A stretch of DNA of 64,000 bases from Flavobacteriales bacterium (GCA_026196775.1 JAPHUD010000007.1:212175-276174), one strand, 5' to 3'; numbered from the stretch's first letter, positions 18,041-27,973 are shown. Notes: a model not told the origin generated them from the letters alone. Translations and numbers: made by a program.

Positions 18041-19294
18041 TTAAAAACTTACTTTTTCGCCATTTAAAATAACCGTTTCAACCGGATTAGAGCCAAAAGC
18101 GTAAGGTATATGGTGGAAAGAAGGTATTGCTTTGGTAATGATAATATTGGCTTTTTTACCAACAGCTATACTTCCTAACTCTTTACTTAAATTCATAGCA
18201 TAAGCTCCGTTTATGGTAGCTGCATTTATTGCTTCTTCAGGAGTCATTCTTAATTTTATACAAGCCAATGAAAGTACAAAAGGCATGTTTCCTGAAGGAG
18301 TTGAACCAGGATTATAATCTGTAGCTAAACAAACAGGCAAATTGTTATTAATAAGTTCTCTTGCAGGAGCATAAGGAATGTTTAAAAAGAAAGAGCAAGA
18401 TGGAAGTAAGGTTGGCATGGTGGATGAATTGGCTAAATCTTTAATGTCTTGTTCAGTCATTACTTCTAAATGGTCAACAGATAACGCATTGTTTTTAATT
18501 CCCACCTGAATTCCACCAATAGAGTTAAACTGGTTAACATGTATTTTTGGAGTTAAGCCTTGTTTAATTCCTGCCTGAATAATTCGCTCTGTTTCTTCGG
18601 GAGTAAAATAATTTTTCTCACAAAAAACATCAATATAATCGGCTAAGTTTTCTTCTTCTATAATAGGAAGCATTTCGTTTATAATACTATCTATATATCC
18701 ATTTCTGTTTTCTTTAAAGGAGGTAGGTAGTGCATGAGCTCCTAAAAAAGTTGCTTTTATTGTTATAGGACAAGCAGCTTTCAACCTTTTTATTACGCGT
18801 AACATTTTTATTTCACTTTCAACAGTAAGTCCGTAGCCGCTTTTAATTTCTATAGCTCCAGTTCCAGTGCTAATTACTTCATTAATCCTATGAAGTGCAG
18901 CATCAAATAATTCATTTTCTGTGGCAGCTTGTAATTTTTTAGCAGAATTTAAAATACCACCACCTTTAGCAGCAATTTCTTCGTAGGTTAGCCCCTTAAT
19001 TCTATCAACAAATTCACTTTCTCTTGAAGCAGCAAAAACGATATGCGTATGGGAGTCGCAAAAAGTAGGCATCACTATTTTGTCGCTAGCATCAATTACC
19101 TCTAAATTAGACCAATCTGTAATTCCTCCCCAATTATCCATAGAACCAAAGGCAATTATCCTATCTCCTTCTATGGCTAACCATGCATTTTCAAGAGTAT
19201 TTAGTGTTGCCATTTCTTTACCAACTACTTTTTCTTTTGGGGTTGTTTCTACTTGAATAAGTTGTTTGATATTTTTTATTAAGATTTTTTTCAT
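18041..19294 (-). CDS. hutI: Imidazolonepropionase
   Basis: HutI hydrolyses 4-imidazolone-5-propanoate to N-formimino-L-glutamate, the third step of histidine degradation. The 417-residue protein has the amidohydrolase metal motif DSHTHIVFAASRESEF (His82, His84), then IEIKSGYGL, HVNQFNSIGG, SVDHLEVM and ATDYNPGSTPSGNMPFVLSLACI, all diagnostic. It is followed downstream (lower coordinates) by the protease and preceded by the molybdoenzyme gene 36 bases away, so it may share that transcript. The first hut step, hutH, lies 39 kb away next to hisS; hutU and hutG are not in the window. Confidence 0.95.
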   Translation of the reverse strand: MKKILIKNIKQLIQVETTPKEKVVGKEMATLNTLENAWLAIEGDRIIAFGSMDNWGGITDWSNLEVIDASDKIVMPTFCDSHTHIVFAASRESEFVDRIKGLTYEEIAAKGGGILNSAKKLQAATENELFDAALHRINEVISTGTGAIEIKSGYGLTVESEIKMLRVIKRLKAACPITIKATFLGAHALPTSFKENRNGYIDSIINEMLPIIEEENLADYIDVFCEKNYFTPEETERIIQAGIKQGLTPKIHVNQFNSIGGIQVGIKNNALSVDHLEVMTEQDIKDLANSSTMPTLLPSCSFFLNIPYAPARELINNNLPVCLATDYNPGSTPSGNMPFVLSLACIKLRMTPEEAINAATINGAYAMNLSKELGSIAVGKKANIIITKAIPSFHHIPYAFGSNPVETVILNGEKVSF

Positions 19295-19330
19295 TTTATG
19301 GATTAGGTTTTTTTTTAGATAAATTAATTT

Positions 19331-21619
19331 TTAATGAGAAATAGCTACTTCAATAAACTTAGAAACTGGTGTATTGCTTTTATCAGCAACACTATTTATA
19401 GGAACTAACACATTTGTTTCAGGGAAATAAGTGGCAACACAACCTTTTGCGATGTTGTAAGGAATAATTTTAAAATTGCGAGCAACACGTTCTTCACCAT
19501 TGAAAAAGCTGGTTAAATGAACAATTTGTTCTGCTTGTAAATTGCTTTCTTCAATGTCTGATTTGTTCATTAAGATTACTCTTCTTTCGTTGATAATCCC
19601 TCTGTATCTATCGTCCATACCATAAATAGTGGTGTTGTATTGGTCGTGAGTTCTTATGGTCATCATAATAAAATTCCCTTTCGCTACCTTATTTTCTGCT
19701 AACGGATTAACGGTAAACTTTGCTTTTTTGTCGGGCATATTGAAATCTCGTTCTCTAGCACCATTAGGCAAATAAAAACCACTAGGTTGTTGAATTTTCT
19801 CATTAAAATTTTCAAAACCAGGAATAGTAGCTGCAATGTGATTTCTTACTACATTATAATCATCTTTCATGGCTGTCCAATTGATAGAGCTGTTTTTAAA
19901 AGTGGCATTTGCAATTTCTGCAATAATAGCATGTTCGCTTAATAAATAAGGTGAAGCAGGATCAAAACTTCCTTTACTTTTATGAACAATTCCCATAGAA
20001 TTCTCAACGGTAATATATTGTTTTCCTGAGGCTTGTATATCTGTTTCGGAACGGGAGATACAAGGCAGAATTAGGGCTTCTTTTCCTGTAACCAAATGAG
20101 AACGGTTAAGTTTGGTAGAAACTTGTATGGTTAAATCGCAATTTTGCATGGCTTTTCCTGTGTATTCACTATCAGGAGTAGCAGAAATAAAATTTCCTCC
20201 CATAGCCATAAAAACTCTTACTTTGTTTTCGTTCATGGCTTTAATAGCTTCTACGGCATCATAACCATCTTCTTTAGGGCATTGTATTGAAAAATGTCCT
20301 TCTAATTTGTTTAAAAAATCAGGATTAGGTTTTTCCCAAATTCCCATAGTTCTGTCGCCTTGCACATTGCTATGTCCCCTAACAGGACAAGTTCCTGCTC
20401 CAGGTTTTCCTATACTTCCTTTTACCAATAAAAGATTTACCACTTCTCTAATAGTATTTACTGCATTTTTATGTTGGGTTAATCCCATTGCCCAGCAAAC
20501 AATAATTTTTTTCTTTTCAATGAGTAATTCGGCAAAAGCTCTTATTTCAGCCTCACTAATTCCACTTTCAGCAACTGCTTTATTAAAATCAGTGTTTTTA
20601 ATATCATTTATAAACTCATCATAATTCACACAATGGTTATTGATGAAATCTAAATCAAAAACTTTCCCCGGATGGTTAGTTTCAGCTTCCCACATAAGGT
20701 ATAAAACAGCCTTTAGTAAAGCAATATCACCGTTAATTTTTACTTGTAAGTAAACATCATTAATTTTTTCTCCTCCTTTAATAATAGAAAGTGGATTTTG
20801 AGGATCGACAAAAACATTATTTCCTGCTTCAGGAATAGGGTTGATGGAGATTATTTTACCCCCATTTTCTTTACATTTTTCTAAAGCAGAAAGCATTCTA
20901 GGGTGGTTAGTGCCAGGATTTTGCCCCATCACAACAATTACTTCTGCAATATGTAAATCTTCTAAGGTTACGCTTCCTTTTCCAATACCTAAGGTTTCGC
21001 TTAGTGCAGTACCACTAGATTCGTGGCACATATTGGAACAATCGGGTAGATTGTTAGTGCCCAATTGACGGACAAAAAGTTGATACATGTAAGCAGCTTC
21101 GTTACTTGTTCTTCCTGAAGTATAAAAAACGGCTTCATCCGGAGTAGAAAGACTATTGAGTTTATTGCCAATTAATTCAAAAGCTTTTTCCCAAGAAATA
21201 GGTTCATAATAAGAACTGTCTTCTTTTAAGTACATGGGTTCTGTAATTCTTCCTGCCTTTCCGATAGCGTAGTCTGTCCATTTACTAAGTTCTTCTACAC
21301 TGTGTTTTTTAAAGAATTCAGGAGTAACTTTTTTGGTAGTGGCTTCTTCGGCTATAGCTTTCACGCCATTTTCGCAATACTCGCCTAAAGAAGAACGCTT
21401 TCCGTCAGGATCGGGCCAGGCACAACCGGGACAATCAAAACCATCTTTTTGATTCATTTTGTTTAGTACTTTAATACCTTGCCAAATGCCTAGCTCTTCA
21501 CTTATGTGTTGCATAGAAGATATTAAGGCAGGGATTCCAGCTGCTTTTTCTTTACGTTCTGTAAGTTTTAGGTTGCTAAACTCCTCTGGAGGAACAATTT
21601 GTACTTTTCTATTTGACAT
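19331..21619 (-). CDS. FdhF/YdeP-family molybdopterin oxidoreductase
   Basis: A 762-residue molybdopterin-dependent oxidoreductase resembling formate dehydrogenase alpha chains of the YdeP branch. The N-terminal GFDCPGCAWPDPDGKRS motif is characteristic of the branch, which usually lacks the full four-cysteine iron-sulfur set. NMCHESSGTAL follows at about residue 200 and may supply a molybdenum ligand. Further landmarks are VVMGQNPGTNHPRM, GTCPVRGHSNVQGDRTMG and the C-terminal cofactor-binding domain with MTIRTHDQYNTTIYGMDDRYRG. No signal peptide, so it is cytoplasmic. The physiological substrate of this branch is unclear (acid resistance has been proposed in E. coli). No molybdenum cofactor genes or FdhD lie nearby. 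Confidence 0.9.
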   Translation of the reverse strand: MSNRKVQIVPPEEFSNLKLTERKEKAAGIPALISSMQHISEELGIWQGIKVLNKMNQKDGFDCPGCAWPDPDGKRSSLGEYCENGVKAIAEEATTKKVTPEFFKKHSVEELSKWTDYAIGKAGRITEPMYLKEDSSYYEPISWEKAFELIGNKLNSLSTPDEAVFYTSGRTSNEAAYMYQLFVRQLGTNNLPDCSNMCHESSGTALSETLGIGKGSVTLEDLHIAEVIVVMGQNPGTNHPRMLSALEKCKENGGKIISINPIPEAGNNVFVDPQNPLSIIKGGEKINDVYLQVKINGDIALLKAVLYLMWEAETNHPGKVFDLDFINNHCVNYDEFINDIKNTDFNKAVAESGISEAEIRAFAELLIEKKKIIVCWAMGLTQHKNAVNTIREVVNLLLVKGSIGKPGAGTCPVRGHSNVQGDRTMGIWEKPNPDFLNKLEGHFSIQCPKEDGYDAVEAIKAMNENKVRVFMAMGGNFISATPDSEYTGKAMQNCDLTIQVSTKLNRSHLVTGKEALILPCISRSETDIQASGKQYITVENSMGIVHKSKGSFDPASPYLLSEHAIIAEIANATFKNSSINWTAMKDDYNVVRNHIAATIPGFENFNEKIQQPSGFYLPNGARERDFNMPDKKAKFTVNPLAENKVAKGNFIMMTIRTHDQYNTTIYGMDDRYRGIINERRVILMNKSDIEESNLQAEQIVHLTSFFNGEERVARNFKIIPYNIAKGCVATYFPETNVLVPINSVADKSNTPVSKFIEVAISH

Positions 21620-21640
21620 ACCAATATGTTTTGATGTTTA

Positions 21641-21648
21641 CAAAGATA
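21641..21648 (-). promoter_or_regulatory. Bacteroidota -7 element for the molybdoenzyme gene
   Basis: The minus strand reads TATCTTTG, an exact TAnnTTTG match, 21 bases before the ATG at 21619. No TTG is found at the usual -33 distance. Confidence 0.5.
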
Positions 21649-21674
21649 ATAAATCTCATATAACTTATAAGCCT

Positions 21675-21697
21675 GAAGACCGAGGTCGGAAGACCGA
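21675..21697. repeat. Short direct repeat GAAGACCGA x2
   Basis: GAAGACCGA occurs at 21675-21683 and 21689-21697 with GGTCG between, so the unit also forms small inverted pairs (GACCGAGGTC). It lies in the 97-base gap between the molybdoenzyme gene and the small gene upstream. GC content is well above the surrounding spacer. Function unknown. Confidence 0.5.
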
Positions 21698-21716
21698 AGA
21701 TTTTCCAATTAAATCT

Positions 21717-21965
21717 CTAAACTTTTTCTTTAATAGTTTCATACTCATTCTCAGAAATAACATCGCAATAAGCTTCATAATTAATGCTTAAATCTTCAAT
21801 TAAATTTCTGTCGGGTAAAATTTTGGCTTTAAAGTGATGAAGCGTATAAGCGTTGCTAAGCACCTGAATTTCTTCAAATTCCTCTTTGGAGATAATTTTA
21901 AAATACGATTTGTTGTTTTTATATTTTCTATAAATAGGATAATTTATATTAGAAGTGTCTGTCAT
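21717..21965 (-). CDS. Small conserved protein of unknown function
   Basis: Eighty-two residues, soluble, no signal peptide. The opening NYPIYRKYKNNKSYFKIISKEEFEEIQ and the later YTLHHFKAKILPDRNLIEDL look like a short protein family I associate with Flavobacteriales genomes, but no function is known to me. It is transcribed toward the molybdoenzyme gene from a 97-base distance and divergently from guaB. Confidence 0.7.
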   Translation of the reverse strand: MTDTSNINYPIYRKYKNNKSYFKIISKEEFEEIQVLSNAYTLHHFKAKILPDRNLIEDLSINYEAYCDVISENEYETIKEKV

Positions 21966-22058
21966 GAATAAAAATTAAGCTTTAAAAGGCTCGTAAAGCT
22001 AAGAAAAACCTAAACAATAATTAGTAAAAATTAACAAAAAATAAAGAACATTTTTTAG

Positions 22059-22066
22059 TACTTTCG
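22059..22066 (+). promoter_or_regulatory. -7 element for guaB
   Basis: TACTTTCG, one base from TAnnTTTG, followed by the frequent CAAC context, 22 bases before the guaB ATG. No TTG is evident at -33. Confidence 0.45.
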
Positions 22067-22088
22067 CAACAATTATTTTCAAAAATTT

Positions 22089-23561
22089 ATGAGCGATTTA
22101 TTAGATAAAATAATAGGAGAGGGGTTAACCTACGATGACGTGTTAATGGTGCCTGCCTATTCAGAAGTACTTCCTAGAGAAGTATCAATCACAACAAAAT
22201 TCACTAAAAAAATTGAGCTAAAAACACCAATAGTTTCTGCTGCTATGGATACTGTAACAGAATCTAAATTGGCTATTGCTATAGCTCAAGAAGGAGGGAT
22301 AGGGGTGTTGCATAAAAACATGACTATTGAGCAACAAGCAGAAAAAGTGAGAATTGTTAAGCGTTCTGAAAGTGGTATGATTCAAGATCCTGTTACCATA
22401 TTAAATGGAGCAAATGTTGGTGATGCGTTGGCGTTAATGTCTAAACATAAAATAGGTGGTATTCCTGTGGTAAATGAAGAAAGAAAGTTGGTTGGAATTG
22501 TGACCAATAGAGATTTGCGTTTTCAGAAGAATATGGAAACACCTATTGCTCAGGTAATGACTGCTGAAAATATTATTACCGCTCAACAAGGAACTAATTT
22601 AGAAAAAGCTAGAGAGATTCTTCAAGAGTATAAAATTGAAAAATTGCCTGTAGTAAATGAGAATAATGAATTAATTGGTTTAATTACATATAAAGACATC
22701 AAAAAAGTTATTCTTAAACCAAATGCTTGTAAAGATGAGTACGGAAGATTGAGAGTAGCGGCAGCAGTTGGAGTAACTGCAGATGTGTTAGAGAGAGTAG
22801 GGGCTTTAGAAAAAGCTGGAGTTGATGCTGTAATTATAGATACTGCTCACGGACATTCAAGAGGAGTGATAGAAACATTAAAAACAGTTAAGTCAACTTT
22901 TCCAAACTTACAAGTAGTAGTAGGAAATATTGCTACCAAAGAAGCAGCATTAGCATTGGTAGAAGCAGGAGCAGATGCAGTGAAAGTGGGGATTGGACCA
23001 GGTTCCATTTGTACTACAAGAATTATAGCAGGTGTTGGTGTTCCACAACTTTCGGCAGTAATGATGGTTGCCGAAGGATTAAAAGGTACAGGTGTGCCGA
23101 TGATTGCTGATGGTGGAATTAGATTTACCGGAGATATTGTAAAAGCTTTATCGGCAGGAGCAGATTCAATTATGGCAGGCTCATTGTTTGCAGGTGTTGA
23201 TGAGTCACCAGGAGAAACCATCATTTATGAAGGTAGAAAATTTAAGGCTTATAGAGGTATGGGTTCAATAGAAGCTATGCAAAAAGGTTCTAAGGATAGG
23301 TATTTTCAGGATGCAGAAGATGATATAGCTAAATTGGTACCGGAAGGAATTTCGGGAAGAGTACCTTACAAAGGGTTTTTAAGCGAAGTAATCTATCAAA
23401 TGATTGGTGGATTAAAAGCAGGGATGGGTTATTGTGGAGCACGAAATATTGAAGAGTTGAAAAAAGCTAAATTTATAAGAATAACAGCTTCCGGAATGAA
23501 TGAAAGTCATCCGCATAATATTACCATTACTAGAGAAGCTCCTAATTATTCTAGACGTTAG
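22089..23561 (+). CDS. guaB: Inosine-5'-monophosphate dehydrogenase
   Basis: GuaB oxidises IMP to XMP with NAD, the entry to guanine nucleotide synthesis. The 490 residues start with the TIM-barrel element GLTYDDVLMVPAYSEV, interrupted at about residues 93-205 by two CBS domains (nucleotide-sensing). VKVGIGPGSICTTRI holds the catalytic Cys308, and the later flap YRGMGSIEAM and RVPYKG complete the signature. Full length for the family. It is transcribed divergently from the small minus-strand gene and followed 43 bases later by a PpiC-type chaperone gene, an arrangement common in Bacteroidota. Confidence 0.98.
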   Translation: MSDLLDKIIGEGLTYDDVLMVPAYSEVLPREVSITTKFTKKIELKTPIVSAAMDTVTESKLAIAIAQEGGIGVLHKNMTIEQQAEKVRIVKRSESGMIQDPVTILNGANVGDALALMSKHKIGGIPVVNEERKLVGIVTNRDLRFQKNMETPIAQVMTAENIITAQQGTNLEKAREILQEYKIEKLPVVNENNELIGLITYKDIKKVILKPNACKDEYGRLRVAAAVGVTADVLERVGALEKAGVDAVIIDTAHGHSRGVIETLKTVKSTFPNLQVVVGNIATKEAALALVEAGADAVKVGIGPGSICTTRIIAGVGVPQLSAVMMVAEGLKGTGVPMIADGGIRFTGDIVKALSAGADSIMAGSLFAGVDESPGETIIYEGRKFKAYRGMGSIEAMQKGSKDRYFQDAEDDIAKLVPEGISGRVPYKGFLSEVIYQMIGGLKAGMGYCGARNIEELKKAKFIRITASGMNESHPHNITITREAPNYSRR

Positions 23562-23604
23562 GAATTGGAAATTAAACGAAAACTAAAAATTAAATTAGAA
23601 TAAA

Positions 23605-25584
23605 ATGAAAAAGTTAATTGTTTGTATAAGTTTTATATTAGGAACATTAGTAGTTTTTGCTCAGAAAAATGAAAGTCCAATATTATTAGAAATTGGAGAT
23701 AAAAAAATTACCTTAGAAGAGTTTGAAGCCATTTATAATAAAAACTCAGACAATAAAAAAAATACGAAAGAAGAGGTTGAAGACTATTTAGATTTATACA
23801 TTAAATTTAAATTAAAAGTAGTTGAGGCTGAAGATTTAGGAATGGATACTTTACCTGCTTTTACACAAGAGCTAGAAGGTTATAGAAAGCAATTAGCACA
23901 ACCTTATTTAAGCGATAGGGAAGTTACTGAAAAGTTAATTGAAGAAGCTTATCAAAGAATGAAGTATGATGTTAAAGCTGCTCATATATTAGTGAAAGTA
24001 ACACCTGAAGCAGATCCAAAGGATACTTTAGTAGCTTACAATAAAATAATGAAAATTAGAAAAAGAATTGTTGGTGGAGAAGATTTTGAAAAAGTAGCTG
24101 CAGAAGTTTCTGAAGATCCTTCAGCAAAAAACAATCAAGGTAATTTAGGTTATTTTTCAGCTTTTCAAATGGTTTATCCTTTTGAAACAGCGGCTTACGA
24201 AACTGAAGTAGGAAAAATTTCTATGCCTGTAAGAACGAGTTTTGGTTATCATTTAGTAAAAACTATTGATAAAAGAAAAGCCAGGGGAATTATGAAAGTG
24301 GCACATATAATGGTAAGAGCAGATAAAAAGTTAGGCGAAGAAGAAATTAATCAAAAAAAGGAAAAGATAGATGAAATTTATACAAAAGTAACTGCTAAGG
24401 ATGCTGATTTTAAAGCTTTAACGAGACAATACTCTGAGGATAAAGAATCTGCAAAAAGAGGCGGAGAGTTGCCCGCTTTTGGTGCCGGAAAAATGGTGGA
24501 AGAGTTTGAAACAGCTGCTTTCGCTTTAGAAAATGATGGAGATATCTCAGCACCTATACTTACAGATTACGGTTGGCACATCATTAAACGTTTAGAGTTG
24601 AAAAACTTAGAATCTTATGAGGAATTATATCCAACATTAAAAGCTAAAGTAGCAAGAGACTCCAGAGCTAATAAGAGTAAAGAAATTGTAATTGAAAATA
24701 TTAAGAAAGAAAATAATTTTAAAGAAGATTTGAAGAGAAGAAATGATTTTTATACAGCTGTAGATCAAAAGAAGTTTAATAAAGGAGAATGGAAGGCTGA
24801 AGATGTTGCTAAATTGGATAAAGTAATGTTCGGGTTTTACCCAGCAGATGGAGAAAAATTTGAATATAGACAAACACAATTTGCTAAAAGATTAGAAAAC
24901 CACATGAGTAGAAATGAACCTACTAATGTAGACTTAAAGCCTTACATTAATAAACTATACAATACTGTGGTTGAAGAAATGACTATGAGATTTAAAAACA
25001 GAAGACTTCCTATAGTTAACAAAGAGTTTAGAATGTTGTTGCAAGAATATAGAGAAGGTATTTTGTTGTTTAATATTACCGATGAAAAAGTGTGGAGCAA
25101 AGCAGTTAAAGATACAGCTGGATTAGAAGCTTTTTACGAAGCAAACAAACAAAATTACATGTGGGGAGAACGTGCTGATGCACTTATTTACAAATGTAGT
25201 AATGAAAAAATAGCTAAGAAAGTAGAAAAATTAATTAAGGCTAAAGCTAAAAAAGGATATAGCAATGAAGATATTCTTAAACAGATCAATAAAGATAGTC
25301 AGTTAAATTTAACTATTGAGGAAGGTAAATTTACTAAAGATCAAAATGAATTAGTTGCTAAAGCTAAATGGGAAAATAAAGCCGTAACTAAACTTAATAA
25401 TGATAATGAAATTGTATTGATTGAAGTAAAAGAGGTTTTACCTCCTCAACCAAAATTATTAGATGAAATAAGAGGGTTGGTAACTTCAGATTATCAAAAC
25501 AAATTAGAAAAAGAATGGATAGCAAAATTAAAAGCCAAATATCCTGTAAAAATTCATAAAGAAGTATTATCTAAATTACAGTAA
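23605..25584 (+). CDS. Periplasmic peptidyl-prolyl isomerase (PpiC/parvulin type, two domains)
   Basis: A 659-residue exported folding factor. Signal peptide residues 1-19 (ending VVFAQ), an N-terminal SurA-like chaperone segment, then two parvulin rotamase domains at about 125-225 (AAHILVKVTPEAD ... SEDPSAKNNQGNLGYFSAFQMVYPFE) and 230-330 (VAHIMVRADKK ... YSEDKESAKRGGELPAFG), followed by a roughly 320-residue lysine-rich C-terminal region with weak similarity to further PpiC folds. It would help outer-membrane proteins cross the periplasm. First of three consecutive genes for SurA/PpiC-like proteins. Confidence 0.9.
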   Translation: MKKLIVCISFILGTLVVFAQKNESPILLEIGDKKITLEEFEAIYNKNSDNKKNTKEEVEDYLDLYIKFKLKVVEAEDLGMDTLPAFTQELEGYRKQLAQPYLSDREVTEKLIEEAYQRMKYDVKAAHILVKVTPEADPKDTLVAYNKIMKIRKRIVGGEDFEKVAAEVSEDPSAKNNQGNLGYFSAFQMVYPFETAAYETEVGKISMPVRTSFGYHLVKTIDKRKARGIMKVAHIMVRADKKLGEEEINQKKEKIDEIYTKVTAKDADFKALTRQYSEDKESAKRGGELPAFGAGKMVEEFETAAFALENDGDISAPILTDYGWHIIKRLELKNLESYEELYPTLKAKVARDSRANKSKEIVIENIKKENNFKEDLKRRNDFYTAVDQKKFNKGEWKAEDVAKLDKVMFGFYPADGEKFEYRQTQFAKRLENHMSRNEPTNVDLKPYINKLYNTVVEEMTMRFKNRRLPIVNKEFRMLLQEYREGILLFNITDEKVWSKAVKDTAGLEAFYEANKQNYMWGERADALIYKCSNEKIAKKVEKLIKAKAKKGYSNEDILKQINKDSQLNLTIEEGKFTKDQNELVAKAKWENKAVTKLNNDNEIVLIEVKEVLPPQPKLLDEIRGLVTSDYQNKLEKEWIAKLKAKYPVKIHKEVLSKLQ

Positions 25585-25663
25585 ATATCAATTAGAGATT
25601 AGGAGGTGAAGTCGTCCTACGATAGTCGCCATAATCTGTGAGGTAATAAATAAATAAATAATA

Positions 25664-26545
25664 ATGAAACAACTGATTGGAGTCGCTATAATTTTACTTT
25701 CACTTGTTTCTTGTGATTTAGATTTTTTTGGAAATCAAGATGAGGAAGATAAAGTGGGTGTTCTTGTAGAAGTAGGTCAATACCAATTAAAGTTGAAAGA
25801 AATTGAAAATTTAACTTTAACAGGTATTTCTAAGGATGATAGTTTAGCAATTGTAAATAATTTTATTGAAAACTGGATTAAAGAAAAATTGGTACTCCAA
25901 AAAGCAGAACTTAATTTAGATCAAAATCAACAAGACTTTAAAAAACAATTGGAAGATTATAGAACTACTTTGCTCACCTACACTTATGAAAAAGAATTGA
26001 TTAAGCAAAAGCTAGACACTTTTGTAGCTGAAGAAGAGATTAAAGCTTATTACGATAAAAATCCTGAGAATTTTAAGCTGATAAACGATATTGTTAAAGT
26101 AAAATTTATGAAAGTGCCTATAAAAGCACCTAAAGTTAAAAAGGTAAAAAAGATTTTTGCTTCTGATGAAGAAAAACACCAACAAGAAGTAAAAGAATAC
26201 GCACATCAATATGCCGAAAAGTTTTATTTTAATGAAGAAGAATGGATAGAAGTAAATGATTTAAAAAAAGAACTACCTTTATCTGTTAATTATCAAATTG
26301 CTGCAAACAACAATATGGTACTTGAAGATTCGTTAGCTTATTACTTTTTAAAAGTTAATGACCATATAAAAAGTGGAGATGTTGCACCTTTATCTTTTGA
26401 AACTAACAACATTAAAAACATTATTATCAATAAAAGAAAACTAAATCTGCTAAAAAAGCTAAAACACGATTTATATCAACAGGCAATTAACTCTAATAAA
26501 GTTAAGTTTTATAATAAAGAAGAAGATATACAAGAACAAAACTAA
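25664..26545 (+). CDS. Lipoprotein with SurA/PpiC-like chaperone fold
   Basis: A 293-residue protein with a lipoprotein signal (MKQLIGVAIILLSLVSC, lipobox LVSC). The body (NFIENWIKEKLVLQKAELNL ... EEEIKAYYDKNPENFKL) matches the N-terminal helical arm of SurA-type isomerases, but I see no complete rotamase domain, so it is probably a chaperone without isomerase activity. It lies between two rotamase proteins in one operon, 48 bases before the SurA gene start. The 79-base spacer upstream contains an unusually GC-rich patch (GAAGTCGTCCTACGATAGTCGCC begins with this) with no clear role. Confidence 0.8.
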   Translation: MKQLIGVAIILLSLVSCDLDFFGNQDEEDKVGVLVEVGQYQLKLKEIENLTLTGISKDDSLAIVNNFIENWIKEKLVLQKAELNLDQNQQDFKKQLEDYRTTLLTYTYEKELIKQKLDTFVAEEEIKAYYDKNPENFKLINDIVKVKFMKVPIKAPKVKKVKKIFASDEEKHQQEVKEYAHQYAEKFYFNEEEWIEVNDLKKELPLSVNYQIAANNNMVLEDSLAYYFLKVNDHIKSGDVAPLSFETNNIKNIIINKRKLNLLKKLKHDLYQQAINSNKVKFYNKEEDIQEQN

Positions 26546-26592
26546 TTTTAAGTTTGAGATTTAAAATTAGACAACTTGAGAAAAATAGACAC

Positions 26593-27942
26593 ATGATAAT
26601 AGACATAAAAAACATAATCTTTCTTTTGCTAATTTTAATTGGCAATACATTAAAAAGTCAAACTGATGGTAAAGTATTAGATAAAACAATTGCCGTTGTG
26701 GGAGGAGAAATGTTATTATTTTCGGCATTAGAAACTCAAATAGTTTCTTTAAAATCTCAAGGGGTAATTGTAGATGAAAATAATAAATGTGAAATAATGG
26801 AGGAATTATTATTTCAAAAGTTATTAATTCACCAAGCAAAACAAGATAGTTTGGAAGTAAGTGATGAAGAGGTGGAAATGGAAATTGATAGGAGATTGAA
26901 TTATTTTATAGCACAAATTGGGTCTGAACGTAAACTAGAACAATATTATAAAAAAACTATAAAGGAAATTAAAGAGGAGTTTAGAAATACAGTAAAAGAC
27001 CAAATGATTAGTCAACGTATGCAAGGGAAAATAACTTCAGGATTATCCATTACACCTAAAGAGGTAAGAGATTTTTATAAAAAAATACCTGAAGACTCTA
27101 TACCAACTATAGAGTCTGAAGTGAAATATGCTCAAATATTAATTTATGCTAAAGAAAGTGAGGAAGAAATAAAGGCAGCTAAAGAACGAATACAAGCAAT
27201 AAGAGATAGAATTATAAAAGGAGAAGATTTTACAACCTTAGCTATACTTTACTCTGAAGATGAGGGTTCTGCTAAAAATGGTGGAGAAATAGGATTTTTA
27301 GGTAGAGCAGAATTGGTGCCTGAATATTCGTCAACAGCATTTAAGTTAAAAAACACAGCGGTTTCTGAAATTGTTAAAACCAAGTTTGGTTTCCATATTA
27401 TACAGTTAATTGAGAGAAGAGGGCAAAAAGTTAATACCAGACATATTCTTATAAAAATTAAAGTAAGTGAAAAAGAAGTGCAAAATGCTAAAAATTTGGC
27501 AGATAGTATATACAAAGCACTACCAAAAGATACATTAACCTTTGGTGAGTATGCTTTAAAATATTCTAAAGATGAAAGCTCTGCTAAAAGTGATGGGGTA
27601 GTTGCTAATCCTCAAACAGGCACTGCATTTTTTAGTTTGGATGAAGTGGAACCACAGGTTTTTTACACATTAGATAAACTTAAGGAAGGTGAAATTTCAA
27701 AACCTGTTCCTGCACAATCTCCCGATGGTAAAAAAGGATATAGAATAGTTAAGTTGATTAGTAAAACAGAACCACACAAGGCTTCTTTAGAAACAGATTA
27801 TTCTAAAATCCAGCAGGCAGCCTTAGCAGCTAAAGAAGGAGAGCATACACTAAATTGGATTAAAGAAAAATTAGCAGATACCCATGTTAAAATTAGTGAA
27901 GAATACAAAGGTTGCCCATTTGAGAACCCTTGGGTAAAATAA
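26593..27942 (+). CDS. surA: SurA-like periplasmic chaperone / peptidyl-prolyl isomerase
   Basis: The 449-residue protein has a signal peptide (MIIDIKNIIFLLLILIGNTLKS), SurA N-terminal domain (LDKTIAVVGGEMLLFSALETQ, the classic 'iVavVnde.It.se' pattern), and two parvulin domains at about 175-275 (KYAQILIYAKESE ... NGGEIGFLGRAELVPEYSS) and 280-390 (VNTRHILIKIKVSE). SurA escorts unfolded beta-barrel proteins to the BAM complex. The reading frame is open to a TTG at 26554, but only the ATG at 26593 gives a signal peptide at the N-terminus. The MoxR gene follows after 31 bases. Confidence 0.9.
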   Translation: MIIDIKNIIFLLLILIGNTLKSQTDGKVLDKTIAVVGGEMLLFSALETQIVSLKSQGVIVDENNKCEIMEELLFQKLLIHQAKQDSLEVSDEEVEMEIDRRLNYFIAQIGSERKLEQYYKKTIKEIKEEFRNTVKDQMISQRMQGKITSGLSITPKEVRDFYKKIPEDSIPTIESEVKYAQILIYAKESEEEIKAAKERIQAIRDRIIKGEDFTTLAILYSEDEGSAKNGGEIGFLGRAELVPEYSSTAFKLKNTAVSEIVKTKFGFHIIQLIERRGQKVNTRHILIKIKVSEKEVQNAKNLADSIYKALPKDTLTFGEYALKYSKDESSAKSDGVVANPQTGTAFFSLDEVEPQVFYTLDKLKEGEISKPVPAQSPDGKKGYRIVKLISKTEPHKASLETDYSKIQQAALAAKEGEHTLNWIKEKLADTHVKISEEYKGCPFENPWVK

Positions 27943-27973
27943 TTTTTTACTCAAAACCAATAAAAATATAACT

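Noticed and set aside
22847..23224. 125-residue minus-strand ORF inside guaB
   Set aside because: It is the complement of the conserved IMP dehydrogenase core and shows no independent features.
25585..25663. GC-rich patch between two PpiC-type genes suggested a riboswitch or repeat
   Set aside because: It shows no convincing paired stems and no second copy in the window; left undescribed as a feature.
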